Assembly: GCF_036867195.1 (NCBI RefSeq)
Contig: NZ_JBAJII010000002.1
Coordinates: 62,001 to 126,000, forward strand
Direction: 5' to 3'
From: Arthrobacter sp. Soc17.1.1.1
GTDB lineage: Bacteria; Actinomycetota; Actinomycetes; Actinomycetales; Micrococcaceae
DNA length: 64,000 nt
This document shows positions 35,020 through 44,080 of this stretch, piece by piece; within the stretch, counting starts at the first letter, position 1, and each line of letters opens with the position of its first letter. The position numbers and the translations under genes were made by a program. The notes beneath the pieces were generated by a model. It was not told the origin of the DNA. It worked only from the letters and a program-made list of their open reading frames with translations, and searched no databases.

Positions 35020-35862
35020 ATGCATTCACGTGACCGTGAAAAACTCATCGTCGATAACCTGCCGTTGGTCGGATACCTCGTGTCTAGGATGTGTGCGCGC
35101 GCTACGCATCTGTCGCGAGATGATCTTGCTTCGGTGGGGGCGATTGCGCTGATCACCTCGGCGGATTCGTTCGATTCGACGCTCGGTGTGCCGTTTGGCG
35201 CCTATGCCCGACGCCGCATCATAGGAGCCTTCGCCGACGACCTGCGATCCAATGACTGGGCTCCTCGCGTGGTGCGTCGCCGCATCGGAGACACCCTCGC
35301 CGCGAGGGACACCCTCGCCGCGTCCCTCGGCCGCACCCCGACCAACGACGAGCTCGCGGCCACACTCGGGATCAGCCGCAAGGACGTCCAGGCTGCACTC
35401 GATGACGCCGGCCGGTCCGTGCAGACGCTCGACGAGACCGTGATCGACATGTTCGTCGACAGGGTCTCATCCAAGCAGCTTCCCGAGGCCTCCCTGCTCG
35501 CGGACGAGCAGATCCGGCACCTGCGCGCGGCCGTCGCGCACCTGCCCGGACGCATGCGTCTCATCATCGAGCAAGTCTTCTTCGAGGGCCGGTCCGTGAC
35601 CGAAATAGCGGCCGAACTTGGCACCACCCACTCCGCGGTATCACAGCAAAAATCCGAGGCGCTCCGCCTGCTACAAGACGGCCTCGCAACGCACTACCCC
35701 GACGCCCCTTCTAACAGCACCACACCTGTCCCCGTCTCACGGATCTCACCGAAGCGACGCGCCGAGTACCTCTCCGCCCTCGGCGCAGCCCTCACACCAT
35801 CACGCGAACACACCCGGCTACCCACGAGACCTACCGCACCAGTACTCACGTTGGCGTCATAG
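35020..35862 (+). CDS. FliA/WhiG-type sigma-70 family factor
   Basis: The 280-aa product has sigma region 2 (EKLIVDNLPLVGYLVSRMCA, then FGAYARRRIIGAFADDLRSN, about residues 5-75), region 3 (LAASLGRTPTNDELAATLGI, about 95-125) and region 4 with HTH (GRSVTEIAAELGTTHSAVSQ, about 205-225). The tail of about 45 residues is Pro/Thr-rich. ATG 35020 places region 2 at the normal distance from the start. No anti-sigma factor lies beside it. Target promoters are unknown. Confidence 0.88.
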   Translation: MHSRDREKLIVDNLPLVGYLVSRMCARATHLSRDDLASVGAIALITSADSFDSTLGVPFGAYARRRIIGAFADDLRSNDWAPRVVRRRIGDTLAARDTLAASLGRTPTNDELAATLGISRKDVQAALDDAGRSVQTLDETVIDMFVDRVSSKQLPEASLLADEQIRHLRAAVAHLPGRMRLIIEQVFFEGRSVTEIAAELGTTHSAVSQQKSEALRLLQDGLATHYPDAPSNSTTPVPVSRISPKRRAEYLSALGAALTPSREHTRLPTRPTAPVLTLAS

Positions 35863-36112
35863 AACCGCCGTCTAAAGAACGGGGCCACACCCGCTCCCGG
35901 TGGCCTAATAATCAGTCCTCGAGGTCGTCGTGATTCTCGGGAAGCCACCCATTCGTGAGGCATGAAGGGATAGGGAGTCGGCGGTCATGGCCCGACCTTA
36001 TGACGGTCACAACCGACGCATGATTCTTTTCTCAGGTTGAAGCGCGAACATAACCGGTGCTAAATACTGGCACTGGCTCGTCCGAGGCTGACACTTGTGT
36101 GACAAAGGGGGA

Positions 36113-36166
36113 AGGACCTCAGCGGTCTGAGGCGACGAGCAGAACGCTTCGGACGGCTGAGGTCCT
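36113..36166. other. Long stem-loop
   Basis: AGGACCTCAGC (36113-36123) pairs perfectly with GCTGAGGTCCT (36156-36166) around a 32-nt loop that has its own inner pairing potential. It lies in a 420-bp gap between the sigma factor and the unknown gene at 36289. It could be a terminator, a structured leader or a small RNA. Confidence 0.55.
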
Positions 36167-36288
36167 CGTGAGTAGCTTGAAGGGAGGGACATGGTGAAGG
36201 GCTTTGGTCCGTACTTATGGCTGCGGATACTTGATGCTCGAACTTTGCATCAAGCCGTGCATCCTCAGACTTGTGGGAGAGATTCACT

Positions 36289-36621
36289 ATGAGCGTCGAT
36301 GATTACCTCGCCCTGACCGGGCTTCCGCGCGAGTACTGGCGCGACCCGAAACTGCGGGTCCTGGTGCAACTTTTCCTGAATGTCCACAGACCGGCGTCGG
36401 GACCCACCGAACGATTCCTGTCCGGCACGGTCATCATGACCAATCCCACGGCAGCGAACGGTCTTGACAGTGGTGGTGCCGGTCACGGAAGGGAAAACGT
36501 GGATATGGATATCACCAGCACCGGTATCGTCCGAGAGGTCGCCGGCGAGCTCCTGGAAGCGGCAATCATCGGCCAGATCACCGCCCTGCTGCTCCCAACC
36601 AGACCGGCCCGAGCAACATGA
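36289..36621 (+). CDS. Hypothetical protein
   Basis: The 110-aa product begins MSVDDYLALTGLPREYWRDP and ends in a helical stretch (REVAGELLEAAIIGQITALL), with a Gly/Asn-rich middle. ATG 36289 follows GGGAGA. The family was not recognised. Codon use is normal for the window. Confidence 0.5.
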   Translation: MSVDDYLALTGLPREYWRDPKLRVLVQLFLNVHRPASGPTERFLSGTVIMTNPTAANGLDSGGAGHGRENVDMDITSTGIVREVAGELLEAAIIGQITALLLPTRPARAT

Positions 36622-36810
36622 GGGCGCTACCTCTCCCAGTGAGTCGTCGAAAGAATTCACGCTCACGCTGGACAGCGGCTATCGTGTGACGTGCCTAACC
36701 CACTACCCATGGGTAAGGGGGACGGATGGGCTGCGAGACACCTCATCCACAGTGCCGGTGATCCACCCCTGGATAGCGAAACACCGGCACTGCCCCGCCC
36801 ACCCAGCCAG

Positions 36811-36874
36811 GTAACAACGGCGAGGTAACAACGGCGAGGTAACAACGGCGAGGTAACAACGGCGAGGTAACAAC
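36811..36874. repeat. 14-bp iteron-like tandem repeats
   Basis: GTAACAACGGCGAG repeats with a strict 14-bp period at 36811, 36825, 36839 and 36853, with a last GTAACAAC at 36867. It sits in a 530-bp gap (36622-37157) with no gene. Strict direct repeats of this kind occur in plasmid origins, partition sites and operators. Confidence 0.9.
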
Positions 36875-37157
36875 TGAGTGTCAACCCGGGGGTGAAGGGG
36901 TACGGCAACTTATCCCGGGGCGGGCCCACCCACCCGTGTTTTCTCACACCACAGCGTCCTGTTCCCAGGCGTAAACGAAACCCGGAGCGCGTACACGCAG
37001 CGTGGACGCATAGCGATAGCGACACGGGCACATTTACGTGAAACAGGCTCTGACTGAGTCTTCGTAACGGCAGGACCAGCAGCAGCCCGGTCCGGCACCG
37101 ATCGTGCTGGGAGGAGCTGCGCCGGATCCAACGCAATGACGTATCTGAAATGTGCGT

Positions 37158-38465
37158 TCACTTTTCCGGTTGTGGGTCGGGGCCTGGTGTTCGTTTCTTC
37201 CAAGCTCGTGCTCGGCGGTTGATCTTTCGTACGTCGTCGGCGGATGGATGTGCAGGGATGAAGGACGTATCGCGAATGTAGCGGAGGATGACGGTGCCGA
37301 CGGCTGTGACGGGTACTGCTATGAAGGCTCCGGCGATGCCGAACAGGGTGCCTGCGACGGTGACGGCGGAGAGCACGACGGCGGGGTGGATTTGGAGGGA
37401 GTGTCCGACCAGGACTGGTTGCAGGACGTTGCTTTCGAGTTGTTGGACGAGCAGCACGATGCCGAGGACCAAAAGTGCGGCGGTCCACCCACCGTCCAGG
37501 AGAGCGACGATGGTGGCCAGGAGACCGGAGGTCACCGCCCCGATGATCGGGATGAACGCGCTGAAAAAGATCAGCACGGTCAATGGAAGCGCCAAGGGAA
37601 TGTTCAGGAGCCACAGTCCCAAACCGATGAACACGGCATCGACGAGTTCTACGGCGACCTGGGCGAGGACGTACCCGGACAGCGCCGCCCACGCAGCAGT
37701 GGTCAGCGCCCGCACGTGTTGGTAGGTGCGGGCATCGCTCCAATGGGCAGCCCAGGGGAGGAACTTGTCTCCGTCCTTGAGGGTGAAGAACACGAACACG
37801 ACGACCAGCAGGAAAATAACAACCCAGGAAGTGACCGTTCCTACGCTGGAGTAGATGCCTGAACTGATGCCGGTCAGGATGGCCGAGGTGTTGTTGCGGA
37901 TCTGGTCGAGCCCGGCCTCGATCAGTGCGCTCAAATCCACGTCCTGCACATTGAACGGAGGCCCTTGGAAGAAGGCGCTCACGTCGACCAGCAGCAGACG
38001 CGCCTTCTCCAGCAGCCCGGCTGATTCGGTGACCAGCGAAGGGATCATCCACCGCAGGATCGCGTACATCGCGGCAAGGAGCGTGAGGATGGTCAGCAGG
38101 GCAGCTACAGCGTTCGGCAGGATTTTGCGTACGACGCGGTTGACGGGCCAGAGGACGCTGCCAAGTAGCAGTGCCAGCAGGACCGGGAAAAGCACAGTCC
38201 ACAGGTACGCTGCGGCCTGCCACAGGATCCACAAGCCGATCACGATGACAATCGTCCCCGCGACCCACCTGACCGCGGTGAAGAAGCCTCCCGCGAATCG
38301 ACCCGACCCCGGCTTCAGTGCTGGCCTCGGTACCTTTGCCGGCTTCGGATCCTTCGGTGACCCTGGCGCCGTGTCTTGTTGTGGTCCATGTGGTCCGTAT
38401 GCATCGTGTGGCGTGCGCGCGTCGTGTGGTTGTGGTGAGTTGTCGCCTGGGGGAGTGCGCGTCAT
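37158..38465 (-). CDS. AI-2E/PerM family transporter
   Basis: The 435-aa product has a Pro-rich N-terminus (about 58 residues), then the PerM/AI-2E pattern: two helices at about 60-105, a third near 118-140, a soluble loop (LSALIEAGLDQIRNNTSAIL) and the C-terminal four or five helices with the family signatures FIPIIGAVTSG and LESNVLQPVLVGHSLQIHPA. Members include autoinducer-2 exporters and Na+/H+ antiporters, so the substrate cannot be assigned. It reads away from the iterons at 36811. Confidence 0.88.
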   Translation of the reverse strand: MTRTPPGDNSPQPHDARTPHDAYGPHGPQQDTAPGSPKDPKPAKVPRPALKPGSGRFAGGFFTAVRWVAGTIVIVIGLWILWQAAAYLWTVLFPVLLALLLGSVLWPVNRVVRKILPNAVAALLTILTLLAAMYAILRWMIPSLVTESAGLLEKARLLLVDVSAFFQGPPFNVQDVDLSALIEAGLDQIRNNTSAILTGISSGIYSSVGTVTSWVVIFLLVVVFVFFTLKDGDKFLPWAAHWSDARTYQHVRALTTAAWAALSGYVLAQVAVELVDAVFIGLGLWLLNIPLALPLTVLIFFSAFIPIIGAVTSGLLATIVALLDGGWTAALLVLGIVLLVQQLESNVLQPVLVGHSLQIHPAVVLSAVTVAGTLFGIAGAFIAVPVTAVGTVILRYIRDTSFIPAHPSADDVRKINRRARAWKKRTPGPDPQPEK

Positions 38466-38537
38466 GTCGTCCTCGTCTGTCCGCCCCCACCTCGTCGAAA
38501 TGGTGCTTATAGGTTCGCTGTCGGAGTGAACGTTGTT

Positions 38538-38780
38538 CTAGGGGCCGTTGAACAGCTCGTCGCGTTCGGTCTCAGTGAGGTCGGCGTACCCGCAGTCATC
38601 CATTGCCTGCTGGTAGGTCTGCTCAGGATCAGCGCCACCGTCGATGGACGCGCTGATGGCGTGTTGTTCCGCAGCCATGCACGCCTCGAACTTCTCCGCC
38701 GTCAGCACATCCGTGCAGGCGCTAACACTGAGAAGGACGACGCCGACGACCAGGACATGAGAGGCAGTGTGTGCACCCAT
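38538..38780 (-). CDS. Small putative lipoprotein
   Basis: The 80-aa product has a signal sequence with lipobox (VVGVVLLSVSAC, Cys about residue 22), then a helical acidic domain with CMAAEQHAIS and DDCGYADLTETER; its two later cysteines may pair. ATG 38780 gives a normal signal peptide; the longer reading from 38813 adds eleven residues. It precedes the AI-2E-type gene by about 70 bp on the same strand. Confidence 0.7.
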   Translation of the reverse strand: MGAHTASHVLVVGVVLLSVSACTDVLTAEKFEACMAAEQHAISASIDGGADPEQTYQQAMDDCGYADLTETERDELFNGP

Positions 38781-39074
38781 CCGGGAAGCATAGACCTGCG
38801 CCCGAGACAGCATCAGGTGCCTCCTATCCGGAAGGTACAGCTTTCATACGCACTGCTCATGAGCTACCAGAGACTTCACGATAAACGGTCGCCGGTACAC
38901 CAGTGATCCCACCCCCTATGCGTGCTTTGGTCTTGATAGGGATGGCGCAGTCGAGTCATTGACGAGATCAGATGCTCATCATGCTGAGAAAAAGTGTTTT
39001 TTGTGGTGCTTTGACGTCGGATGGTTCTACGCTGTGAGCATCGGGTGCTGATCGCACCCTGAAGGCGGTCTCAC

Positions 39075-39689
39075 ATGCAGGTCTTCACAGTACGAGCCCA
39101 TGCCGTCGGGGACGGGTTCATGATCACCAGCCCAAATTTCCCCGAGCTGTCCCACCTCGCGGCGTCACTGGATCATTGCTCAGCCAAATCGTTGATCGCC
39201 GAGCAGTGCGGGATCGACGCAGACCGGGCGTGGTTGCAGATCGAGGTCCACACAGGACGCGTTGTTGTGGTGTCCAGCGTCCACCCGCAGCATCTTGTCA
39301 GCCTGCATACCTTCATTCCCTCCGAAGCCGCGAAGAGCCTCGAGAATGAATCGATGAATCCACTCCTATCAGCTGTCCTGCACCACGAAAACCGGTACGC
39401 CAAGGACCATGGCCGAGACGTTCCGGAGGTCCGTTTCACTCTGTCGTTTTCCCCTGGCCGCAAGATCCAACGTTTGAGAACGGGAACTTACCCGCTGACC
39501 GCTATACTCGGCGGTGACGTGTCACACCTCATCGATGAGACAGAGGCAGACCACAGCAAAGTCCTTGCCCGGATGCAGCAGCACGCGTCATCCGGGACGG
39601 GAAATCCCGTGTTAGAGGTAGCCGAACTCAGTACTGTGCAGTGCGTGGTGATCGCTCCCGACCAAGTGCCGTCCACGCGGTTCCGGTGA
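39075..39689 (+). CDS. Hypothetical protein
   Basis: The 204-aa product starts MQVFTVRAHAVGDGFMITSP. The first 70 residues (PELSHLAASLDHCSAKSLIA, AWLQIEVHT) loosely recall HicB-like domains, where a Met-Ile-Thr strand precedes a helix. The second half (FTLSFSPGRKIQRLRTGTYP) has no match. No HicA toxin lies nearby, so a toxin-antitoxin role is not supported. Confidence 0.6.
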   Translation: MQVFTVRAHAVGDGFMITSPNFPELSHLAASLDHCSAKSLIAEQCGIDADRAWLQIEVHTGRVVVVSSVHPQHLVSLHTFIPSEAAKSLENESMNPLLSAVLHHENRYAKDHGRDVPEVRFTLSFSPGRKIQRLRTGTYPLTAILGGDVSHLIDETEADHSKVLARMQQHASSGTGNPVLEVAELSTVQCVVIAPDQVPSTRFR

Positions 39690-39851
39690 GGTCTCGGTCA
39701 GACTTTCTTTTGTGTCGGGGTCCTTGCAGAACGTGAAAGCACAGAACCGGCAGACGGGGATGAGAAACAAGGGGAAACAGCTCGTGCTTCGGCGACCCGG
39801 GCGCAGGTAACCTGTTGCGACGGTTCCAGGAGAAAGGCGACTCACATTCTC

Positions 39852-40154
39852 ATGTCCACTGATTTCGATGCCCCGCGCATCCGGGAAGAAGACCAGCCTG
39901 CGAATGAATCGCTTGAAGCGATCAATGCCCAGCGCAGTGCGACAACGCAAACCGCCCTCATCGACGTCGAGGACACCGACACGGCAGAAGGCTTCGATCT
40001 GCCCGGGGCAGTGCTCGAGGAAGAACTATTGGTGCAGGTGGTACCGGTTCAGGAGGACGAATTTACCTGCAAGGTGTGCTTCCTCGTCCATCACCGCAGC
40101 CAGCTCGCCGGGGAAGGACCGACCGGTCAGTACTGCACCGAATGCGTCGACTAA
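39852..40154 (+). CDS. DUF4193 family protein
   Basis: The 100-aa acidic product matches the actinobacterial DUF4193 family: MSTDFDAPRIREED, FDLPGAVLEEELLVQVVPVQ and a zinc-ribbon end, EFTCKVCFLVHHRSQLAGEG then YCTECVD. The four cysteines (CxxC and CxxC) should bind zinc. The function is unknown; it is usually a single-copy chromosomal gene. Confidence 0.88.
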   Translation: MSTDFDAPRIREEDQPANESLEAINAQRSATTQTALIDVEDTDTAEGFDLPGAVLEEELLVQVVPVQEDEFTCKVCFLVHHRSQLAGEGPTGQYCTECVD

Positions 40155-40356
40155 TAACTGGAAGCGACAACACCCGGCTCCAGCAAACGAAGAGATGGCT
40201 GTGCGTGTGCGGCTCGACGGTGAAGTCTCTCATCAGGCCACCGCACGCGCGATCAGTGATGTATGCGTCTATTGGTGGCCTGTCATCACAGGATCCCTCG
40301 CTGCTTTCCTGGCCATACTCGCCACTGGGCACCGTCGGGTGCATGGTGCGGAGATC

Positions 40357-40605
40357 TCATTCATCGGTGAAGTGTTCGCTACTCGGCCGGGCCGCTGTGT
40401 TCTCGTCGAGAACGTCCCGAAGGTCGAGCTCGTCATTGAGGTCCTCGAGCCGGAACTCCGTTTCGGGGTCCGGGTATCCGTGCTCACGGTATTCGAACTC
40501 AAGCTCCCGGTGCACTTTACTGTTGAGCACCTCGACATCCTCGGTTGCCAGAACACCCAGGTCCTGAGGGAAGAACTCGTCGGGGCGAAGCCGGCTACTC
40601 ATCAC
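40357..40605 (-). CDS. Small acidic protein, paralogue of 8801-9040
   Basis: The 82-aa product reads MMSSRLRPDEFFPQDLGVLA, VLNSKVHRELEFEYREHGYP, DPETEFRLEDLNDELDLRDV. It shares the motif order of the 79-aa protein at 8801-9040, 31 kb away. It is convergent with DUF4193. A second Met at residue 2 is an alternative start. Confidence 0.7.
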   Translation of the reverse strand: MMSSRLRPDEFFPQDLGVLATEDVEVLNSKVHRELEFEYREHGYPDPETEFRLEDLNDELDLRDVLDENTAARPSSEHFTDE

Positions 40606-40933
40606 ACCTCATTCGTCACTCCACAATCTTCAAGGGCGGCGGTGTCCGGAGGTGCCAGTGTCCGCTGCGTTTTTGTATCCTGCAGCCCCTGGCATGTTCT
40701 TTCCAGTAGAAGGAAGGCCGGCAATGACCGTCCAGCCAAGCAGTGTCCGAGAATGATCATCGGGTACTAGAACGCTCGGAACCAAATCGCTTCTCATCGG
40801 TGGCAGGAAGTCCACATCACCAGGCCTGCGCCGCTGTGCTGTGGGTGGGCAGATGAGTGCGGCAGGACGGGTGCACTCTGGTAAGCGTCGCAACACTTGC
40901 TAGGTCAGGAGTGTTATCAGAGGCGAAGACGTC

Positions 40934-40952
40934 CACCGACGCAGCGTCGGTG
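40934..40952. promoter_or_regulatory. Perfect palindrome CACCGACGC-A-GCGTCGGTG
   Basis: The 9+1+9 palindrome lies in the 425-bp gap 40606-41031 between the ends of two genes. It may be a terminator hairpin or an operator; TTT follows two bases later on the plus strand. No gene lies in this gap. Confidence 0.5.
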
Positions 40953-41031
40953 ACTTTGTGTTCCGCCGCTTATCCTCTGGCCGGATGCGGAACCAGCTTT
41001 CAGGCTCCGTACTAGGCGCTCAATCTGATGT

Positions 41032-41337
41032 TCAGGTATGAACCCCAGCCGCTTCCGAGGTGTGGTGCGTGCTGTGTTGAAGAGCAATGTTTCCGCCGAC
41101 GATCATCGCCACGAAACCGAGCACGCCCACTGGCAGGAGATTGACCATGATCCCGACGAACACGATGACGAGTGCGGTAAACACGATCAGCAGGCCCCGC
41201 ACATCGATCTCCCCAGGCATGCCGCTCACGTACTCACTGTGAAGGGTGTCGAGCCGGCGGGTGAAACGGGGATCCTCTACCCAGAGCTGGTGCTCGATGT
41301 CGTCGAGGCGGCGCTGTTCATCATCAGAGAGAGTCAT
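41032..41337 (-). CDS. DUF3040 family membrane protein
   Basis: The 101-aa product has the DUF3040 start (MTLSDDEQRRLDDIEHQLWV), an acidic/helical segment and two transmembrane helices (LLIVFTALVIVFVGIMVNLL, then VGVLGFVAMIVGGNIAL). ATG 41337 overlaps the stop of the upstream gene by 4 nt. A second DUF3040 protein is at 56476-56790. The family is membrane-bound and of unknown function in actinobacteria. Confidence 0.8.
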   Translation of the reverse strand: MTLSDDEQRRLDDIEHQLWVEDPRFTRRLDTLHSEYVSGMPGEIDVRGLLIVFTALVIVFVGIMVNLLPVGVLGFVAMIVGGNIALQHSTHHTSEAAGVHT

Positions 41338-41669
41338 CGTAATTCTCCGGCATCGGTATGTCCTTCCAGTATGGCAACAGGGGCTGGGCATGGGACCAAC
41401 CGCAGCCTGGGGCGCGGATCATTGGCTTGCTGTCCCAGGGCAGTCGAGATGCTGTCGAGCTGACTGGCAAGGACCTGACAATCGGGCACTGCGCCAGGGC
41501 GGGCCTGTTCCATGGCGATCAGCGTGTGATGCACAGATACGAGAGTTCGCTGCAACGCGTGCAGGACCTCGGTACTGACCAGCCCGTGTGAACAATCAGT
41601 AGTGGCAGCAATGAAAAGCACTTCTGCGGTGTCCGACAGCAGGACGGCGGCGTCAGTGGTCACGCTCAA
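41334..41669 (-). CDS. Hypothetical protein
   Basis: The 111-aa product is helical: SVTTDAAVLLSDTAEVLFIA, then VLHALQRTLVSVHHTLIAME. TTG 41669 was chosen because AAGGAG lies 7 bases before it; the longer reading includes that site in its coding part. It is coupled to DUF3040 downstream (ATGA overlap). Family unknown. Confidence 0.6.
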   Translation of the reverse strand: MSVTTDAAVLLSDTAEVLFIAATTDCSHGLVSTEVLHALQRTLVSVHHTLIAMEQARPGAVPDCQVLASQLDSISTALGQQANDPRPRLRLVPCPAPVAILEGHTDAGELR

Positions 41670-41745
41670 AACTTCTCTCCTTTCATCATCTGGCAACGAG
41701 AAAACTAGGGTCCGCGGTGATCACACGAGGTGGCGAGGGAAGCGT

Positions 41746-42153
41746 TCAGACGAACACGTTTGCCACAGTCGAGGCGTGGTGCGTGCGCGCTGGAGGCTCC
41801 CAAGGGATCCGGCACACCCTGTAGGCAGGGCAGGCAGGCAGTTCGTCGGGCACCTCGATCTGCGCGGACTTATGTGCTGAAAGCGACGCAGTGGCGTCAT
41901 CGTCCTGGCTGTCACTACCGTTTACGGTGATGGTGTGGACGAACGCTTGCAACGACTCGAGTCCGTCTACGTCGATATGTCGCGCTGTCGTGAGGTCCAC
42001 GACGACCGAACGAACACCGGTCACGGACAACGCTCGTCGAATCAGCGGCCGTAACGCGATACTGCTGCTCACGGTTAGGCAACCCGCGATGCGCAGGTCA
42101 GCCTGCGCGGTCTCACCATTGAAATGCGGTATCACACCGAGCTTATGGGCCAT
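41746..42153 (-). CDS. STAS-like protein with C-terminal extension
   Basis: The 135-aa product has a STAS-like core (about residues 17-90): QADLRIAGCLTVSSSIALRP, VRSVVVDLTTARHIDVDGLE and SLQAFVHTITV. The switch position (HIDVDG) lacks a serine, so phospho-control is unlikely. The last 45 residues are unrelated and Pro-rich. It heads the minus-strand run 42153-41032 with the hypothetical and DUF3040 genes. Confidence 0.6.
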   Translation of the reverse strand: MAHKLGVIPHFNGETAQADLRIAGCLTVSSSIALRPLIRRALSVTGVRSVVVDLTTARHIDVDGLESLQAFVHTITVNGSDSQDDDATASLSAHKSAQIEVPDELPACPAYRVCRIPWEPPARTHHASTVANVFV

Positions 42154-42362
42154 AAGGGCTACCTTCCGGTAAGGAAAACTCTCATGGTGCCCGGCTGCTC
42201 AACCACCACCTTCAACGCTACCGAACCTCCTGAACCACAGGGCACAATTCGTTGGCTCCATCACGGCTGCGCCTTTGATAAAATCTCCTGCCCATCAGCG
42301 TGGAAGGAGCTCGCTACATCCCACCGATCGAGCACGAACCTCTTCCGGACCGGCCATCGTCC

Positions 42363-42677
42363 CTAGCCCGACTGGTCACGTATGTCCTTTCGAGCACGGA
42401 ACAGGTCATCCCGATCAGTAGACGCCACGAGCACCCGAGTACTGATTACGTCCTCGATGGTCGCTCCAGCTTTTTGGAGAGCAGTCGTCATGTTCCTGAT
42501 GCACTGTGCAGCCTGAGCTGCATGGTCGCCTTGACTTACCGACGCTTCGGCCGTATCGAGGGGGCAGGACCCTGCGAAGAAGATGAGTCGAGCATCTGCC
42601 GGCGCAGTAGCCGCGGATGCGTACTGTGCCATCTCAGATAGTGCGGTGGAGCGAATCAAAGTCACTGTTGAAACCAT
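42363..42677 (-). pseudogene. RidA-family protein, truncated C-terminus
   Basis: The 104-aa product starts like RidA/YjgF enamine deaminases (LIFFAGSCPLDTAEAS, QAAQCIRNMTTALQKAGATI, STRVLVASTDRDDLFRARKD) but ends at QSG, about 25-30 residues short, and lacks the conserved final strands with the catalytic-site Glu. The sequence beyond the stop shows no continuation in other frames. It is probably inactive unless trimerisation uses another partner. Confidence 0.65.
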
Positions 42678-42829
42678 CCGCGCTCAGCTTTCCCTCGTAT
42701 CGACGAAGCTCCAGCATCCCACCTGCCGTAAATGGCTCGGGAGGACCGACTTGCAGGTCCGCTGTAGCACGCGGTGTCGCCCGATATTCACGGATGGCCG
42801 TGGTGGCCTCGCTGTCCGTAGCTTGGTGG

Positions 42830-43174
42830 CTACGCCCGGTTGAACGGCGGCAGGAATACATGCCGAAGCCGGGCATCCAACGCGGCAGCGTCCCGCTCAG
42901 TATGCGCTCGGAGCCAGGAGACGTCACGGCCCAGCAGGCAGCTCCGAATCGCGGTCGCCTGCCCAGTCGTCACCTTCTGCCGGGTCGGACTGCCCGCGAC
43001 ATTAGGCGGGATCCGGAACAGCAGTTCACATACATTCCGATGCAACGAAGATCCCGCGAGGCTCACACCTCCGCCAAGGTGCGTCGACACCCGCTTCTGC
43101 AAACTCGTCGCCGTACCGACATACTGCGGTACCCCACCACGCGACCACAGGTAAACCCCAGGCTCACTCGGCAA
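42830..43174 (-). CDS. GIY-YIG nuclease-family protein
   Basis: The 114-aa product has the GIY-YIG signature in variant form, GVYLWSRGGVPQYVGTATSL (GVY and YVG), then HLGGG and AGSSLHRN, where the fold puts its catalytic Arg/His. The Glu-metal position is uncertain. Start codon TTG 43174 is the only candidate in a frame open to a TAA near 43240; it may therefore be an N-terminally damaged gene. It lies 54 bp after a 46-aa acidic frame. Confidence 0.65.
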   Translation of the reverse strand: MPSEPGVYLWSRGGVPQYVGTATSLQKRVSTHLGGGVSLAGSSLHRNVCELLFRIPPNVAGSPTRQKVTTGQATAIRSCLLGRDVSWLRAHTERDAAALDARLRHVFLPPFNRA

Positions 43175-43227
43175 ATCCGCGCGGGCAGCCCACTTGCAGC
43201 ACGTCTCAGCGCCGTAAGGAGCCGACT

Positions 43228-43368
43228 CTAATCCTTACCCGCAGGCTCAGCGGAGTCGAGCGTTGTCGACGAAGTCGCCTCGTCAATCGCATCGAGGATG
43301 GCTTCCATCTCGAAGTCGTCCTCGGCGCCGTAAAGGTTTAGATCGCTTTGGTTGTAGAAGTTCGTCAC
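43228..43368 (-). CDS. Small acidic protein (46 aa)
   Basis: A 46-aa frame from GTG 43368 to TAG 43228 reads VTNFYNQSDLNLYGAEDDFE, then MEAILDAIDEATSSTT. It is rich in Asp and Glu. It is just upstream of the GIY-YIG gene on the same strand and might be a neutralising partner. No ribosome-binding site is obvious. Confidence 0.4.
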   Translation of the reverse strand: MTNFYNQSDLNLYGAEDDFEMEAILDAIDEATSSTTLDSAEPAGKD

Positions 43369-43467
43369 GACCCAAGAGTATCGCCATCAAAATTGCAGAC
43401 ATGAGCGGGAGAAACGGGGCTGATCCTTTCTGCGCCGCTGCCCACACCTAGGGACAGCTCTGGAGGG

Positions 43468-43530
43468 TTATCCACCGCTACGACGGCTGGGGAGCTACCC
43501 GGATGGCTCCTTGAACTCAGCCGTGGATAA
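43468..43530. other. Inverted DnaA-box-like pair in a structured gap
   Basis: TTATCCACC (43468-43476) and, inverted, GTGGATAA (43523-43530) resemble DnaA boxes (TTATCCACA), each with one mismatch. Nearby GGACAGCTC occurs at about 43451 and again at about 43551. This could be part of an origin, or chance; no rep gene is close. Confidence 0.35.
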
Positions 43531-43610
43531 CCCGACCTGACCCCAGCCATGGACAGCTCCTATGGTCGGCTACAGCAACCGACTCCAGCCATGCTGTCCC
43601 TATTGCCACT

Positions 43611-43673
43611 ATTAGTCCTATTAGTCCTATTAGTCCTATTAGTCCTATTAGTCCTATTCGTCCTGCTGGCCCC
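43611..43673. repeat. 9-bp tandem repeat ATTAGTCCT
   Basis: Six perfect copies and a seventh with one change (ATTCGTCCT). A minus-strand frame through it would read IGL repeats but has no other sign of being a gene. The stretch 43369-44080 is otherwise gene-free. Confidence 0.92.
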
Positions 43674-44080
43674 CAGTGTTGGACCGAGGTCATGCTGATC
43701 GCGATCACGCTGATAGGAGGCTGTGCACATCCACCGTTCGCTCGGGGCAAGCTTCACCGTGTCGGTGACGCAGGTGGTTGTGTGCAGGCGGACCACTGGT
43801 TCCTGCTGTCCAGGTGTGTGCGGGACAAGCAGCGGAGCGTGGGGAGCTTGTGCCGTGCACAGCTGGTCAGGAGGCGCGCCGCTTCGCGAACGCATCAATC
43901 GGTCAGCTCCGATCGTTTCTTGGCCCGCCCGCCGTCACCCCTCAAAAAGTTTGAGGATGTGACTTTTTCTCGGCGTGCCGGTCTTTCTAAGGAGCTGTTT
44001 AGCGGGGTAGATGTGTTCGTTGTACCTGAAGTGCCTAAAGTGCCCAAAGTGCTGGTGGGGAGGGTGGGGCACTTCTTGTC

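Noticed and set aside
42617..43231. 204-aa plus-strand frame
   Set aside because: It is the shadow of the GIY-YIG gene on the other strand.
5836..43850. Short similarity between about 5836-5870 and 43820-43855 (GGACAAGCAGCG and GTGGGG)
   Set aside because: The shared part is too short and interrupted to call a repeat family.
43517..43898. Minus-strand frames with IGLIGL or RTNRTN repeats
   Set aside because: They translate the 9-bp repeat and lack other protein features.
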